A stretch of DNA of 64,000 bases from Actibacterium pelagium. GTDB taxonomy: Bacteria; Pseudomonadota; Alphaproteobacteria; Rhodobacterales; Rhodobacteraceae. The translations under genes were made by a program, and so were the position numbers. Under the pieces are notes generated by a model. It worked only from the letters and a program-made list of their open reading frames with translations. It had not been told where the DNA came from and ran no database searches. This document shows positions 54,373 to 63,820 of this stretch, piece by piece. Where the stretch lies: positions 248,001 through 312,000 of the forward strand of contig NZ_NSBU01000006.1 in NCBI RefSeq assembly GCF_002285415.1. The letters run 5' to 3'. Every line of letters starts with the position of its first letter. Position 1 is the first letter of the stretch.

Positions 54373-55556
54373 GTCGTGACGCTCCATTGGGTGACCGGGC
54401 GGGCGGGGGTCCAACCGCGCATAGAGCCCAGAGGCTGGACTTCAGACAGTTCCACACGCAGCAGATGGCCCCCTTTGGCTGCGTGCCATTCGGCCAACAG
54501 GGTTTCAGTATCCAGCGTGACACCGTTGACCACAAGGCGGGTACCTGCCGGCAAACGGTCCCAAAGCGCGCTCAGAAGGTCTTTGTTTGCACCGCCACCG
54601 ATGAAAACCGCATCGGGGTCGGGCAGGTCGGCGAGGGCCTCGATAGAGGGGCTGACAGTCAGCTCCATCCGATGGCCAAGGCCAAAGCGCTGGATGTTCT
54701 GGCGAATGTTTACGGCGCGGTCTTCGCGACGTTCGACGGCATAGGCGCGGGTGCGCGGCGCAGACAGACACCATTCGACCGAGATCGAACCAGAGCCTGC
54801 GCCAAGATCCCAAAGTACCTGCCCGGGGCTTGGGGCAAGAGCCGACAGCGTCATGGCCCGGACCGCTTGCTTGGTGATCTGCCCGTCATGGGCAAAATAG
54901 TCGTTATCCAGACCGCTGGCACGCGGCAGGCCCTTGGAACCGGCTGGGGTTATTGCAACGGAAACGGGGGCCTGAACGTCTTTCAGGTCGAAAGTTTGGG
55001 CTTTTGCTGCGCGTACATTCTGTCTTGGGCCACCAAGGGCTTCGAGAACGTGCAGCGTCGAAGGGCCAAAGCCATTCGCGGTTAGCCAACTGGCCAGTTC
55101 CCCAACCGCAGCCCCATCGCGAACGGTCGCGATGATCTTCTGCCCGGGGCACAGTACGGGGGTAAGTTGTTCGAACGGGGCCGCATGCAGACCCATGCAC
55201 AGCGTCTCTTCCAGCCGCCAACCCAAAGTGCTGGTGGCCAAGGCAAAGGTGGATGGCGCGGGGATCGCTGTCCATTCGCCGGGTTTCAGCGCGTCGGCGA
55301 GGGTGCTGCCCGCGCCGAACCAGAACGGATCGCTAGATGCCAGAACGACGACCTGTTTACCGCGCGCTTCCAAAACGGGTGTGATCGCGAAAGGGATCGG
55401 CCATGGTTGGCCCTTGTCACCTGCAGCGACCAGTTCCAGATGCCGGGCGCCACCGATCACCAGATCGGCGTTTTCAATCGCCTCGATGGCGGCTACACCT
55501 AGGTCGGCTTTACCGCTTTCGGTCAGGCCGATGATGGTGACCCAAGGATCAGACAT
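54369..55556 (-). CDS. cobL: Precorrin-6Y C5,15-methyltransferase (decarboxylating)
   Basis: Bifunctional enzyme giving precorrin-8X. 395 residues from the ATG at 55556 (MSDPWVTIIGLTESG), preceded by AAGGA. The N-terminal half is a CbiE-type methylase, and the C-terminal half is CbiT-like with the SAM motif LWDLGAGSGSISVEW. The ATG shares two bases with the ATG of cobK on the other strand (CATG at 55554-55557), so the two genes diverge with no intergenic DNA. Confidence 0.95.
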   Translation of the reverse strand: MSDPWVTIIGLTESGKADLGVAAIEAIENADLVIGGARHLELVAAGDKGQPWPIPFAITPVLEARGKQVVVLASSDPFWFGAGSTLADALKPGEWTAIPAPSTFALATSTLGWRLEETLCMGLHAAPFEQLTPVLCPGQKIIATVRDGAAVGELASWLTANGFGPSTLHVLEALGGPRQNVRAAKAQTFDLKDVQAPVSVAITPAGSKGLPRASGLDNDYFAHDGQITKQAVRAMTLSALAPSPGQVLWDLGAGSGSISVEWCLSAPRTRAYAVERREDRAVNIRQNIQRFGLGHRMELTVSPSIEALADLPDPDAVFIGGGANKDLLSALWDRLPAGTRLVVNGVTLDTETLLAEWHAAKGGHLLRVELSEVQPLGSMRGWTPARPVTQWSVTT

Positions 55557-56304
55557 GACGCGCATCCTTCTGCTCGGCGGCACGACAGAGGCCCGACGCA
55601 TGGCCAAAACCTTGGCCGAGGCTGGGCTGGACGCGGTGTTTTCTTATGCCGGGCGCACCAACAATCCGATGGCGCAACCGATCCCCACACGTATGGGCGG
55701 GTTTGGCGGCGTAGCCGGGCTGGTCGATTACCTGCGGGCCGAAGGCATTACCCATGTTATCGACGCGACCCATCCCTTTGCCGCGCAAATGAGCAGCAAT
55801 GCAGTTCACGCTTGTGCCGAGGCGGGCGTAGCGCTGACCGCGTTGGAGCGCCCCGCTTGGGCGCCCGAAGCCGGTGACAACTGGCAGTTTGCGCCAAATA
55901 TGGACGGCGCTTTGGCGGCTTTGCCTGATGACCCGACGCGGGTGTTTCTGGCGATCGGTCGGTTGAACCTCGACCTTTTCGCGGCGAAGCCGCAGCATCA
56001 CTATCTTCTGCGCCTTGTGGATGCGCCCGTCGCGCCATTGCCCCTGCCCAACACGCAGGTGGTTGTGGCCAAGGGGCCGTTCACGTTCGACAGTGATCTT
56101 GCCCTGATCAAGGACCACGGGACACAGCTGATCGTCGCCAAGAACGGCGGCGGCGCGGGCGCGCGGGCCAAGCTGGATGCGGCGCGCGATCTTGGCCTGC
56201 CAGTGATCATGATCGACCGCCCCGCCGTTCCCGAACGGCAGGTTCTGGGCACCGTGCCCGAGGTTATGGCGTGGCTGGATCAAGAGGCCGACCGGGGGGT
56301 ATAG
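55555..56304 (+). CDS. cobK: Precorrin-6A reductase, encoded against the cob operon
   Basis: Reduces precorrin-6A with NADPH. 249 residues from the ATG at 55555 (MTRILLLGGTTEARRMAK), preceded by AAGGATCAG. DATHPFAAQMSSNA and VAKNGGGAGARAKLDAA are CobK/CbiJ signatures. It is the only plus-strand gene inside the minus-strand cob run. Its start overlaps that of cobL and its end overlaps the end of cobJ by 25 bases, so any cobJ-to-cobL transcript is fully antisense to it. Its promoter must lie inside cobL. Confidence 0.94.
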   Translation: MTRILLLGGTTEARRMAKTLAEAGLDAVFSYAGRTNNPMAQPIPTRMGGFGGVAGLVDYLRAEGITHVIDATHPFAAQMSSNAVHACAEAGVALTALERPAWAPEAGDNWQFAPNMDGALAALPDDPTRVFLAIGRLNLDLFAAKPQHHYLLRLVDAPVAPLPLPNTQVVVAKGPFTFDSDLALIKDHGTQLIVAKNGGGAGARAKLDAARDLGLPVIMIDRPAVPERQVLGTVPEVMAWLDQEADRGV

Positions 56305-57017
56305 ACCCACCGTCCGATGCGTTTCGTGCCCCGGCTGCCGACAATGACCATGGTGCGCATGTCGGCCATTTCTTCCGTGGCTTCACCCAAAGTGACCGTC
56401 GTGATCTCTTCTTCCGGCTTGGTGACCGATTTGGCGAAGCTGATCAGGGTGTGCGGACCGAGTTCTTCACGCAGAATATCCAGCGCAATCCCGAACTGAT
56501 GCGGGCGACTTTTGGAACGCGGGTTGTAGAAGGCCATCGCAAAGCCACCCCGCGCAGCCATGCGCAAACGGTGTTCGATCAGTTCCCACGGTTTTAGGTT
56601 GTCCGATAGGTTGATCGCCGCGAAATCATGGCCCAAGGGCGCACCGATATGGGCGGCGGCGGCCAGCATGGCGGTGATGCCGGGCAGGACGCGAATGTCG
56701 AGATCCAGCCATTCTTTCGGACCGGTCTCCATCGCTTCGAAAACAGCAGAGGCCATAGCGAAGACACCCGGGTCACCCGAGGATACGACGACCACGCGTT
56801 TTCCCGCCTGCGCCATTTCCAACGCGTGGGTGGCGCGGTCCAGTTCAACGCGGTTGTCGCTGGCGTGCAAAGTCAGGCCGTCGCGGGGTGCCACCCGTTT
56901 GACGTAGGGGATGTAGCCAACGATGTCGGTGGCCTCATCCAAAACAGCGCGAACCTCGTCCGTGACCAAGGCCTCGTCCCCCGGGCCAAGACCCGCAATG
57001 ATCAGCCAGCCGCTCAT
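56280..57017 (-). CDS. cobJ: Precorrin-3B C17-methyltransferase
   Basis: Methylates C-17 and contracts the ring, giving precorrin-4. 245 residues with LIIAGLGPGDEALVTDEVRA, VVVSSGDPGVFAMASAVFEA and VLPGITAMLAAAAHIGAPLGHDF, the CobJ/CbiH pattern. It overlaps cobI by 4 bases upstream. Downstream it converges with cobK, sharing 25 bases. Confidence 0.95.
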   Translation of the reverse strand: MSGWLIIAGLGPGDEALVTDEVRAVLDEATDIVGYIPYVKRVAPRDGLTLHASDNRVELDRATHALEMAQAGKRVVVVSSGDPGVFAMASAVFEAMETGPKEWLDLDIRVLPGITAMLAAAAHIGAPLGHDFAAINLSDNLKPWELIEHRLRMAARGGFAMAFYNPRSKSRPHQFGIALDILREELGPHTLISFAKSVTKPEEEITTVTLGEATEEMADMRTMVIVGSRGTKRIGRWVYTPRSAS

Positions 57018-57730
57018 GGGCGTCGACCCTGACCGTGGACAAGGACGATGGCGAAATAGGGGACCTCGTCAGTCATCTCTGCCAGTTTCCTGACCTGTTG
57101 GCCCGGCATGGTGCCCTGTTCGACGATCCATGCGTCGTCCAATCGGCCGGCGGTTTCCAGGGCGCGGCGCAGTTTGGGCAGGTTGCGGCCAATTTTCATG
57201 ACGACCAAGGCGTTGGTTTCCTTGGCACGAGTAACCAGTTCCTCTTCCGGCAGGGTTGCCATCAGAACCGTCATCACGTCGTCGCCCCAGGTGATCGGCA
57301 TATCGGTGGCCGTCCAGCAGCCGGACATGCCAGTGATGCCGGGCACGACTTCGACCTCGGCCTTGCCTTGCAGACGCGAGTGCAGGTGCATGAACGAGCC
57401 ATAGAAGAACGGATCGCCTTCACACAACACGATGACATCGTCGGTTTTGGAAAGCTCTGCCAGCCGTTCGGTCCAGTCCTCATAGAATTCCGACAGGATA
57501 CGGTTGTACTCGGGGTCGCTGAAGTGGATCTCGGTCGTGACGGGATACTCCATCGGGTATTCTGCTGCGCTCTCGGGCATCACCCCGTTCACAATCTGAC
57601 GGGCTTTGCCTTTGCGGCCGGCCTTGCGGAAAAAGGCCACGTGGCGCGCGTTCGTCAGCAGGCGATGCGCCTTGACGCTCATCAGGTCCGGGTCGCCGGG
57701 GCCGAGGCCGATACAGATGACTTTGCCCAT
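57014..57730 (-). CDS. cobI: Precorrin-2 C20-methyltransferase
   Basis: Methylates C-20 of precorrin-2 to give precorrin-3A. 238 residues with VICIGLGPGDPDLMSVKAHRLL, VLCEGDPFFYGSFMHLHSRL and VVPGITGMSGCWTATDMPITWGDD. It lies 3 bases after cobH and overlaps cobJ by 4 bases. Confidence 0.95.
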   Translation of the reverse strand: MGKVICIGLGPGDPDLMSVKAHRLLTNARHVAFFRKAGRKGKARQIVNGVMPESAAEYPMEYPVTTEIHFSDPEYNRILSEFYEDWTERLAELSKTDDVIVLCEGDPFFYGSFMHLHSRLQGKAEVEVVPGITGMSGCWTATDMPITWGDDVMTVLMATLPEEELVTRAKETNALVVMKIGRNLPKLRRALETAGRLDDAWIVEQGTMPGQQVRKLAEMTDEVPYFAIVLVHGQGRRP

Positions 57731-57733
57731 TGG

Positions 57734-58363
57734 TTATTCCTTCCGGCTGGCCAGCGCGTTGATCGCGGCAACGGTGATGGCCGACCCGCCAAGGCGGCCT
57801 TCGACGATCATAGAGGGAACGGGCAGGTCCTGCATCAGCGCATCTTTGGACTCGCGCGCGCCGACAAACCCCACGGGGCAGCCGATGATGGCGGCGGGGC
57901 GGGGGCAGTCAGGGTCTTCCAGCATATTCAACAGGTGGAACAGCGCCGTTGGTGCGTTGCCGATCGCGACGAGCGCACCTTCCAGCTTTGGGCGCCAAAG
58001 TTCGACCGCGGCGGCAGAGCGCGTGTTGCCCATCTCTTTCGCCATGTCGGGCACGACGGGTTCACGAAGGGTGCAGATTACTTCGTTGTCCGCGGGCAGA
58101 CGGGGGCGCGTGACGCCTTCTGAAACCATATAAGCGTCGCACAGGATCGGTGCGCCGTTTTGCAGGGCTTCCCGGGCCACCTTTGCCATGCCGGGCGAAA
58201 AGCGGACGTGTTCTTCCAGCCCGACCATGCCAGCGGCGTGGATCATGCGGACGACAACGCCTTCTTCGTCGTGATCGAAGCGTTCCAGATCGGCCTCTGC
58301 CCGGATCGTGGCGAAGCTTTCCTTGTAGATGGCAGCGCCGTTGGTTTCATAGGTGTGGGGCAT
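57734..58363 (-). CDS. cobH: Precorrin-8X methylmutase
   Basis: Moves the C-11 methyl to C-12, forming hydrogenobyrinic acid. 209 residues. The catalytic H42 is in VVRMIHAAGMVG, and GAPILCDAYMVSEGVTR and PAAIIGCPVGFVGARESKD are conserved. Its start lies within the end of cobG (17-base overlap). Confidence 0.95.
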   Translation of the reverse strand: MPHTYETNGAAIYKESFATIRAEADLERFDHDEEGVVVRMIHAAGMVGLEEHVRFSPGMAKVAREALQNGAPILCDAYMVSEGVTRPRLPADNEVICTLREPVVPDMAKEMGNTRSAAAVELWRPKLEGALVAIGNAPTALFHLLNMLEDPDCPRPAAIIGCPVGFVGARESKDALMQDLPVPSMIVEGRLGGSAITVAAINALASRKE

Positions 58364-59534
58364 TCAGGGCCTCTTGGATTTGGTCTTGGGTCAGACCGGT
58401 CATCGCGGGCGCATCTTGGGCGCGGCCGTTGCGGATCAGGTCGTATTCGTCAGGGGCGGTGGCGACAAGGGTGATATCGCAAACGGTCGGATGCGCGCAT
58501 CCCTTGGAGCAGCCCGAGACATGCAGGTGGGTGTTTGGCGCTATCGCATTGGCGAGCCTGCGGGCCAGCGGGCGTGTTTCGCCAATCGCTTGTGTGCAGG
58601 CGGGGGCGCCGGTGCAAGCGGTTACTCGAAGTCTGGGGTCGTCGCTTTGGGTGATCAGATTGTCCCGCCCGTTGGCAAAACTGGTTCGCGTCGGCCCAAG
58701 GTCAGGCGTTACGTCCCCTTGCTCAAGAAGCAACATCCGCCATGGGGTCACGCGAATTGGGCCGAGTGCGGCCAGTTCCGAAAGCAAATCAGCGTCGATT
58801 TGGCCGAATTCAAATCCGACCAAAGCTCCGGTTTTTGTCGCGCCGGGGTGCGCGCTGAAGGAAGACTGGCATGCTTTCGTCTTGCACATGACCTGCGGCA
58901 TCTGAACCCCGCTGGCCAAATGCTTGGCCATCCGGCCTCTGCCATCTGGCGCGCCACCGGTTCCAAGGAACCAGCTTGCAAGTTCCAAAGCGGCCTCTGC
59001 AGCGGTGCGTTCGGTCACAGGCATTCCGGTTTCACCGCCATCAGCGCGGCAGATCAGACCGTCTGCATTGCGTTCAATCCGGATGTCGGCAGAGACGTCC
59101 TGCAAAACGGGCGACGGCCCGCAATCCACTGCGAAGCCGAATTTGCCGGGAAGCGCTGGTGCGTCCGGGCCGGCCAAGCCTGTTTCAAGCGCCGCTGCGA
59201 TCTGACAGGTCTCATCCACGCCAGTCCAAAAGGGTGTGACCGTGATATTGCGCCGCGCTTCCAAGGCCGCGTCGTCGTCCACAAGGCCAAGGTCCCGCAA
59301 ACCGTCGATCAGAGCGGAATGGGAGGCCTCTGTTACCCCGCGTAGCTGAACATTCGCGCGCGAGGAAAGGTCGATCAGCCCGTTGCCAAAGCGGCGCGAC
59401 AAGTCGGCGATCCCCATTGCCTGTTCCGCGGTAAGGCGCGCCAATCGCGGCCGAATGCGCACGACCAGACCATCACCCGACATCATCGGACGCAGGGCAC
59501 CGGGGCACCAGCCTTTGATCTCGGGCGTGCTCAT
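58347..59534 (-). CDS. cobG: Precorrin-3B synthase
   Basis: Oxygen-dependent monooxygenase converting precorrin-3A to precorrin-3B, the mark of the aerobic B12 pathway. 395 residues from the ATG at 59534 (MSTPEIKGWCPGALRPM). It resembles sulfite reductase-type proteins, with [4Fe-4S] ligands in TACTGAPACTQ and SGCSKGCAHP. It overlaps cobN by 4 bases upstream. An upstream in-frame extension would run into cobN and is rejected. Confidence 0.95.
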   Translation of the reverse strand: MSTPEIKGWCPGALRPMMSGDGLVVRIRPRLARLTAEQAMGIADLSRRFGNGLIDLSSRANVQLRGVTEASHSALIDGLRDLGLVDDDAALEARRNITVTPFWTGVDETCQIAAALETGLAGPDAPALPGKFGFAVDCGPSPVLQDVSADIRIERNADGLICRADGGETGMPVTERTAAEAALELASWFLGTGGAPDGRGRMAKHLASGVQMPQVMCKTKACQSSFSAHPGATKTGALVGFEFGQIDADLLSELAALGPIRVTPWRMLLLEQGDVTPDLGPTRTSFANGRDNLITQSDDPRLRVTACTGAPACTQAIGETRPLARRLANAIAPNTHLHVSGCSKGCAHPTVCDITLVATAPDEYDLIRNGRAQDAPAMTGLTQDQIQEALNAPHL

Positions 59535-62500
59535 GATGCCCTCAACGAGGCGGCGATGGAATTGCGGCGGGTGATCCACAGGCCCGCGTCGGCAAGTGCC
59601 TGGAACCGGTCGCGCATGGCTTGCAGGGCTTGGGGGTTCTCGCGCTCCATGAACTCGACCAAATCGTCACGGCCCAATGTGGCGTCGTGGTAGAGGTCGA
59701 ACAGATGCGGTGGAACGACCTGCGCCAAATGGGCAAAGGCGGCCATGTGATCCAGCGTGGCGGCGATCTCGGCCGCGCCTCGGAACCCGTGGCGCATCAT
59801 GCCGTTGGCCCAGTCGGGGTTGGCGGCCCGGGCGCGGGTGACGCGGGCGATTTCTTCGGGCAGGGCGCGGGCTTGCGGCGCGTCGGGGCGCGTGGCGTCC
59901 ATGTGATAGAGCGCCGGGGCCTTGCCGCCCAGTTTGGCGACAGCGGCAGCAAACCCGGCCTCATGCGCGGCATAGTCCGAGGCCAGCAGGATATCGGTTT
60001 CCGGCATGTCCTGAATGTGGACGAAGCTGTCAGCCTGGGTGACCTTGGCTTCCAGCGCAGCGCGATCGTGATGCGACTGTCCCTGCGCGTCGATCGCCCA
60101 GTCAGAAGCCGCTAGCCAAGCCTCTCCGGCAGCCGCGCGTGCCTCGTCAGAGTAATCATCAAGGTGGTCGGCCATGGCCAACCCATAGAGGCCCGGCTTT
60201 GGGCCGAACACGCGTGGGGTGGCGGATTTATAGGGGTTGTCGGCCTCGGTTTCTTCCCGCTCCGACAGCGCGGCGCTGGCGGCTTCGAACATCTGGGCAA
60301 GGCCCGGGAACACATCGCGGAACAGGCCTGATACGCGCAGGGTGACGTCGATGCGCGGGCGTTTGAGCAGCGCCAGCGGCAGGATCTCGAACCCGGATAC
60401 CCGTTCTGATCCCTCGTCCCACTTGGGCTCTAGGCCTGCCAGATGCAGGGCCATCGCGAATTCTTCGCCTGCCGTGCGCATGGTGGCAGAACCCCACAGG
60501 TCAATCACCAGCCCCTTCGGCCAGTCACCATGGTCTTGCAGGTGACGGCGCAGCAATTCCTCGGCCAGTTTCACGCCTTGGGCATAGGCCGCGCGGGACG
60601 GGACCGAGCGTGGGTCGGTGGTGTACAGGTTCCGGCCCGTCGGCAAGACGTCTTCGCGGCCTCGGAAGGGCGAGCCAGAGGGGCCAGCGGTGACACGCTG
60701 GCCGTTCAGGGCGGTCAGCAGGCCGTCGGTTTCTGAAGTTCCACAATCACCGGTGCCAAAGATGTGCAACCCGTCGCCGTATTGGGATTCTTTGATGTCA
60801 CAGACAAATTTGTCGATGCGCGTGATCGCCTCGGCCGGGCTGGCGTCGGGTGTCAGGCCTAGGTCACCCTCGACGCCCGTGCCTTGCGCCTCGGCTCGGA
60901 TGTCGGCGATCAGACGGTCGCGGCGCGCGGGGTCAAGGCCGTCTGCGGTCGAGTATTCGTCCAGCAGGTGTTCCAGCCGTCCCATGTTTTCGGGCAGCGT
61001 GGTCTGCGACAGGGGTGGCGGCAGGTGGCCGATGGTAACCGCACCAATGCGGCGCTTGGCCTGCGCAGCCTCGCCCGGGTCGTTGACGATAAACGGATAG
61101 ATGACGGGCGTAGCACCCAGAAGGGCCTCGGGCCAGCAGGCGTCAGACAAGGCGACGGATTTGCCGGGCAGCCATTCCAGCGTGCCGTGGGCGCCCATAT
61201 GGATCAGCGCATCGATGCCTTGGGCGCGCAGCCAAAGATAGAAGGCGACATAGCCATAGCGCGGGGTACGCGACAGATCGTGATAGTCGTCGTCGCGGGT
61301 GGTGACTTCGCCACGTTCGGGCTGTAGCGCGATCAAGACTTTGCCGCGTCGCAGGGCCTTGAAGTGAACTTTGCCGTCGCTCACGGCGGGGTCCTCTTCT
61401 GGTGCGCCCCATGCGGTATGCAGGTCATCCTGCAGGGTCTCGTCAAGCGAGCTTAGCGCCTCTTTAAACGCTTGCAGGTCCCAAGACAGCGTCTCGGTCA
61501 GCAGGTCTTGGCCAAGGCGCGCACCGCATTCGGTGTCATAGCCAGCTACGGTCAATTGATCCAAAACGGCCTCGGTAGAGGCCAAGGCATCAAGCCCTAC
61601 GGCATGGGCGAGGTTGTAATCGCGGCCGGGATAGGTCGACAGGACCATCGCAAGTTGGCGGTCCTTGGTCTGGGTGTTGGACAGGCTGTGCCATGCGGCG
61701 ACCTTGTCGGCGATCATTGCAACGCGGTCGTTATCCGCCCGATGGGCGAAGCGCGAATACTGTAGGTCCGGGTCTTTCTTGGCGGGCTGCTTGAAACTGG
61801 CAACGCCAGTCAGGATGCGGCCGTCAACCTCTGGCAGGACGACATGCATGGCAAGGTCTGCGGGTGACAGGCCCCGTTCGCTCTCAGTCCATTCCTTGCG
61901 CCGGTTGGTGGATAGCGCGACCTGAAATACGGGGCAGGTGCCCGCGTCCAAGGGGGATGGCGCGCCGTCAGAGCCTTGGGCCGAAAAGGCCGTTGCGTTC
62001 ACGATGGCGGAGGGTTGCAGATGCGCGATCTGTTCCCGCAACCAGTCTGCAGCAGCGGGGGTTTTCAGTGACGGGGCGAAGGCCCCGAAGGCCGCGAAAC
62101 CTTTGTCGCGCAATGCTTTGATCAAGGCGTCTACGGGCGCAGTGTCGGCCGATGTCAGGTACGAGCGATAGTAGGTGACCAACGCCAATGGTTTGGTGTC
62201 AGGGTTGATCTCTGACATCGCGCCGTCTTCGGGGGTGTAGAAACCGTAGTCGGGGACAGATTTCTTGCCGATGACGGGTTTGGCGTAAAGCCCTGCGGCC
62301 AATGCCAGTTGCGCCAATGCGGCTTGGGCGGCAACCGCCCCGCCGGTGTCGCACAGCGCCTGCAAACGGCGCAGCGTGCTGACGGGCAGGGTGGATAGCT
62401 CGTCCAGCGCCGGATCCTCGCGCCCATCTGCGGGTAGCACGGCCAGCGCGATGTTGTTGCGACGGGCGAGATCTTGCAGCTGCATGAGCCCGTAAGACCA

Positions 62501-62776
62501 ATAGCTCTCGCCACCAATCAAACGAACCAGAATGCCCTTGGCCGCATGCAGTGTGTTTTCGACGTAGGTGTCGACCGAGACCGGGTGGCGCAGGGCCACG
62601 ATATTGGCCAAGCGACAAGAGGGCAGGTCGCCCTCTGCCCGATGCCAGCCCGCCTGAAATGCACCAAGATCACTGTCGGAATAGGACAACACGACCAGAT
62701 CGGCCGGGTCCTGGCCGAGGTCAAAGGGCGTGTCGGTTTCCTCCAGCCCGTGGGATTCACGGAAGATAACGTGCAT
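59531..62776 (-). CDS. cobN: Cobaltochelatase large subunit
   Basis: Large subunit of the ATP-dependent CobNST cobaltochelatase, which inserts cobalt into hydrogenobyrinate a,c-diamide. 1081 residues, shorter than the roughly 1275-residue Pseudomonas denitrificans protein. YLWLRAQGIDALIHMGAHGTLEWLPGKSVALSD carries the HMGAHGT motif shared with ChlH/BchH, and QYGDGLHIFGTG and VIDLWGSATMRTAGEEFA follow. cobS and cobT are not in the window. It lies 9 bases after cobW. Confidence 0.96.
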   Translation of the reverse strand: MHVIFRESHGLEETDTPFDLGQDPADLVVLSYSDSDLGAFQAGWHRAEGDLPSCRLANIVALRHPVSVDTYVENTLHAAKGILVRLIGGESYWSYGLMQLQDLARRNNIALAVLPADGREDPALDELSTLPVSTLRRLQALCDTGGAVAAQAALAQLALAAGLYAKPVIGKKSVPDYGFYTPEDGAMSEINPDTKPLALVTYYRSYLTSADTAPVDALIKALRDKGFAAFGAFAPSLKTPAAADWLREQIAHLQPSAIVNATAFSAQGSDGAPSPLDAGTCPVFQVALSTNRRKEWTESERGLSPADLAMHVVLPEVDGRILTGVASFKQPAKKDPDLQYSRFAHRADNDRVAMIADKVAAWHSLSNTQTKDRQLAMVLSTYPGRDYNLAHAVGLDALASTEAVLDQLTVAGYDTECGARLGQDLLTETLSWDLQAFKEALSSLDETLQDDLHTAWGAPEEDPAVSDGKVHFKALRRGKVLIALQPERGEVTTRDDDYHDLSRTPRYGYVAFYLWLRAQGIDALIHMGAHGTLEWLPGKSVALSDACWPEALLGATPVIYPFIVNDPGEAAQAKRRIGAVTIGHLPPPLSQTTLPENMGRLEHLLDEYSTADGLDPARRDRLIADIRAEAQGTGVEGDLGLTPDASPAEAITRIDKFVCDIKESQYGDGLHIFGTGDCGTSETDGLLTALNGQRVTAGPSGSPFRGREDVLPTGRNLYTTDPRSVPSRAAYAQGVKLAEELLRRHLQDHGDWPKGLVIDLWGSATMRTAGEEFAMALHLAGLEPKWDEGSERVSGFEILPLALLKRPRIDVTLRVSGLFRDVFPGLAQMFEAASAALSEREETEADNPYKSATPRVFGPKPGLYGLAMADHLDDYSDEARAAAGEAWLAASDWAIDAQGQSHHDRAALEAKVTQADSFVHIQDMPETDILLASDYAAHEAGFAAAVAKLGGKAPALYHMDATRPDAPQARALPEEIARVTRARAANPDWANGMMRHGFRGAAEIAATLDHMAAFAHLAQVVPPHLFDLYHDATLGRDDLVEFMERENPQALQAMRDRFQALADAGLWITRRNSIAASLRAS

Positions 62777-62785
62777 GTGCTGGCT

Positions 62786-63820
62786 TTAGGCCTCCAGGAT
62801 CTCGCGGATCTTCGCGGCGTCGATATGATCGTGTTCAGCGATGACCACCAGATGGGTCTGGCGCGGCGCATCGCCCCATGGTTTGTCGTATTGCGCGCGC
62901 AGACGCTCGCCCACGGCTTGAACCAGCATGCGCATCGGCTTGCCTTCGACCGCGACGTAGCCTTTGACACGAAGGACGTTCAGCTCTTGCGCCAGACGGA
63001 TGATGTTGGCTTGCAAGGCGTCCGGGTCGACGACCTCTCCCATCTCGACGACGATCGTGTCGAAGTCGTCATGTTCATGGTCGTGGTGACCGTCGTGATG
63101 GCTGGGGCGCGCGTCAAGATCGTCTTCGGCGGCGGCCCCCAGCCCAAGGATCAGGCGGGGATCGATGTTGCCGTCGGTGACGGCGATCTTGGGCAGGTTG
63201 CGCGGGGTTTCTGCATCCACGACCGCTTGAGCCTTGGCCATGGTCTCTTCGTCGACAAGGTCGGCCTTGGTCATCAGAACGATATCGGCGCAGGCGATCT
63301 GGTCTTCAAAGACTTCGGACAACGGGGTGTCGTGATCCAAGCTGTCATCCGCTTCACGCTGGGCTTGAACGGCGTCGACATCCGTGGCGAACTGACCTTT
63401 GGCGACGGCCTCAGCATCGGCCAAAGCAATCACGCCATCAACGGTGATGCGCGAACGGATCGCGGGCCAGTCAAACGCTTTCAGCAGTGGTTTAGGCAGG
63501 GCAAGACCGGAGGTTTCGATCAGGATATGCTCGGGCGCCTGAGGCATGGCCATCAGCGCTTCGATCGTCGGAATGAAATCATCGGCTACGGTGCAGCAGA
63601 TGCAGCCGTTCGCCAGTTCCATGATGTTCTCTGCCGGGCAGTTCTCATCCGCGCAGGATTTCAGGATCTCTCCATCGACGCCGACGGTGCCGAACTCGTT
63701 GACCAAAACGGCAAGGCGTTTGCCTTGCGGGTTCAGCATCAGGTTGCGGATCAGAGTGGTTTTGCCCGAGCCGAGGAAGCCGGTGATCACGGTGACGGGG
63801 ATTTTGGACAGGTCGGTCAT
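62786..63820 (-). CDS. cobW: CobW-type GTP-dependent metallochaperone
   Basis: A G3E GTPase thought to deliver cobalt for B12 synthesis. 344 residues from the ATG at 63820. The P-loop TGFLGSGKTT is at 13-22, the metal-binding NGCICCTV has C73, C75 and C76, and TKAD is at 185-188. A His/Asp-rich loop at about 241-253 (two HH pairs plus more His) likely adds metal-binding capacity. The C-terminal CobW domain includes VLRVKGYVAV. Its ATG overlaps the stop of the upstream DUF1636 gene by 3 bases. Confidence 0.94.
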   Translation of the reverse strand: MTDLSKIPVTVITGFLGSGKTTLIRNLMLNPQGKRLAVLVNEFGTVGVDGEILKSCADENCPAENIMELANGCICCTVADDFIPTIEALMAMPQAPEHILIETSGLALPKPLLKAFDWPAIRSRITVDGVIALADAEAVAKGQFATDVDAVQAQREADDSLDHDTPLSEVFEDQIACADIVLMTKADLVDEETMAKAQAVVDAETPRNLPKIAVTDGNIDPRLILGLGAAAEDDLDARPSHHDGHHDHEHDDFDTIVVEMGEVVDPDALQANIIRLAQELNVLRVKGYVAVEGKPMRMLVQAVGERLRAQYDKPWGDAPRQTHLVVIAEHDHIDAAKIREILEA

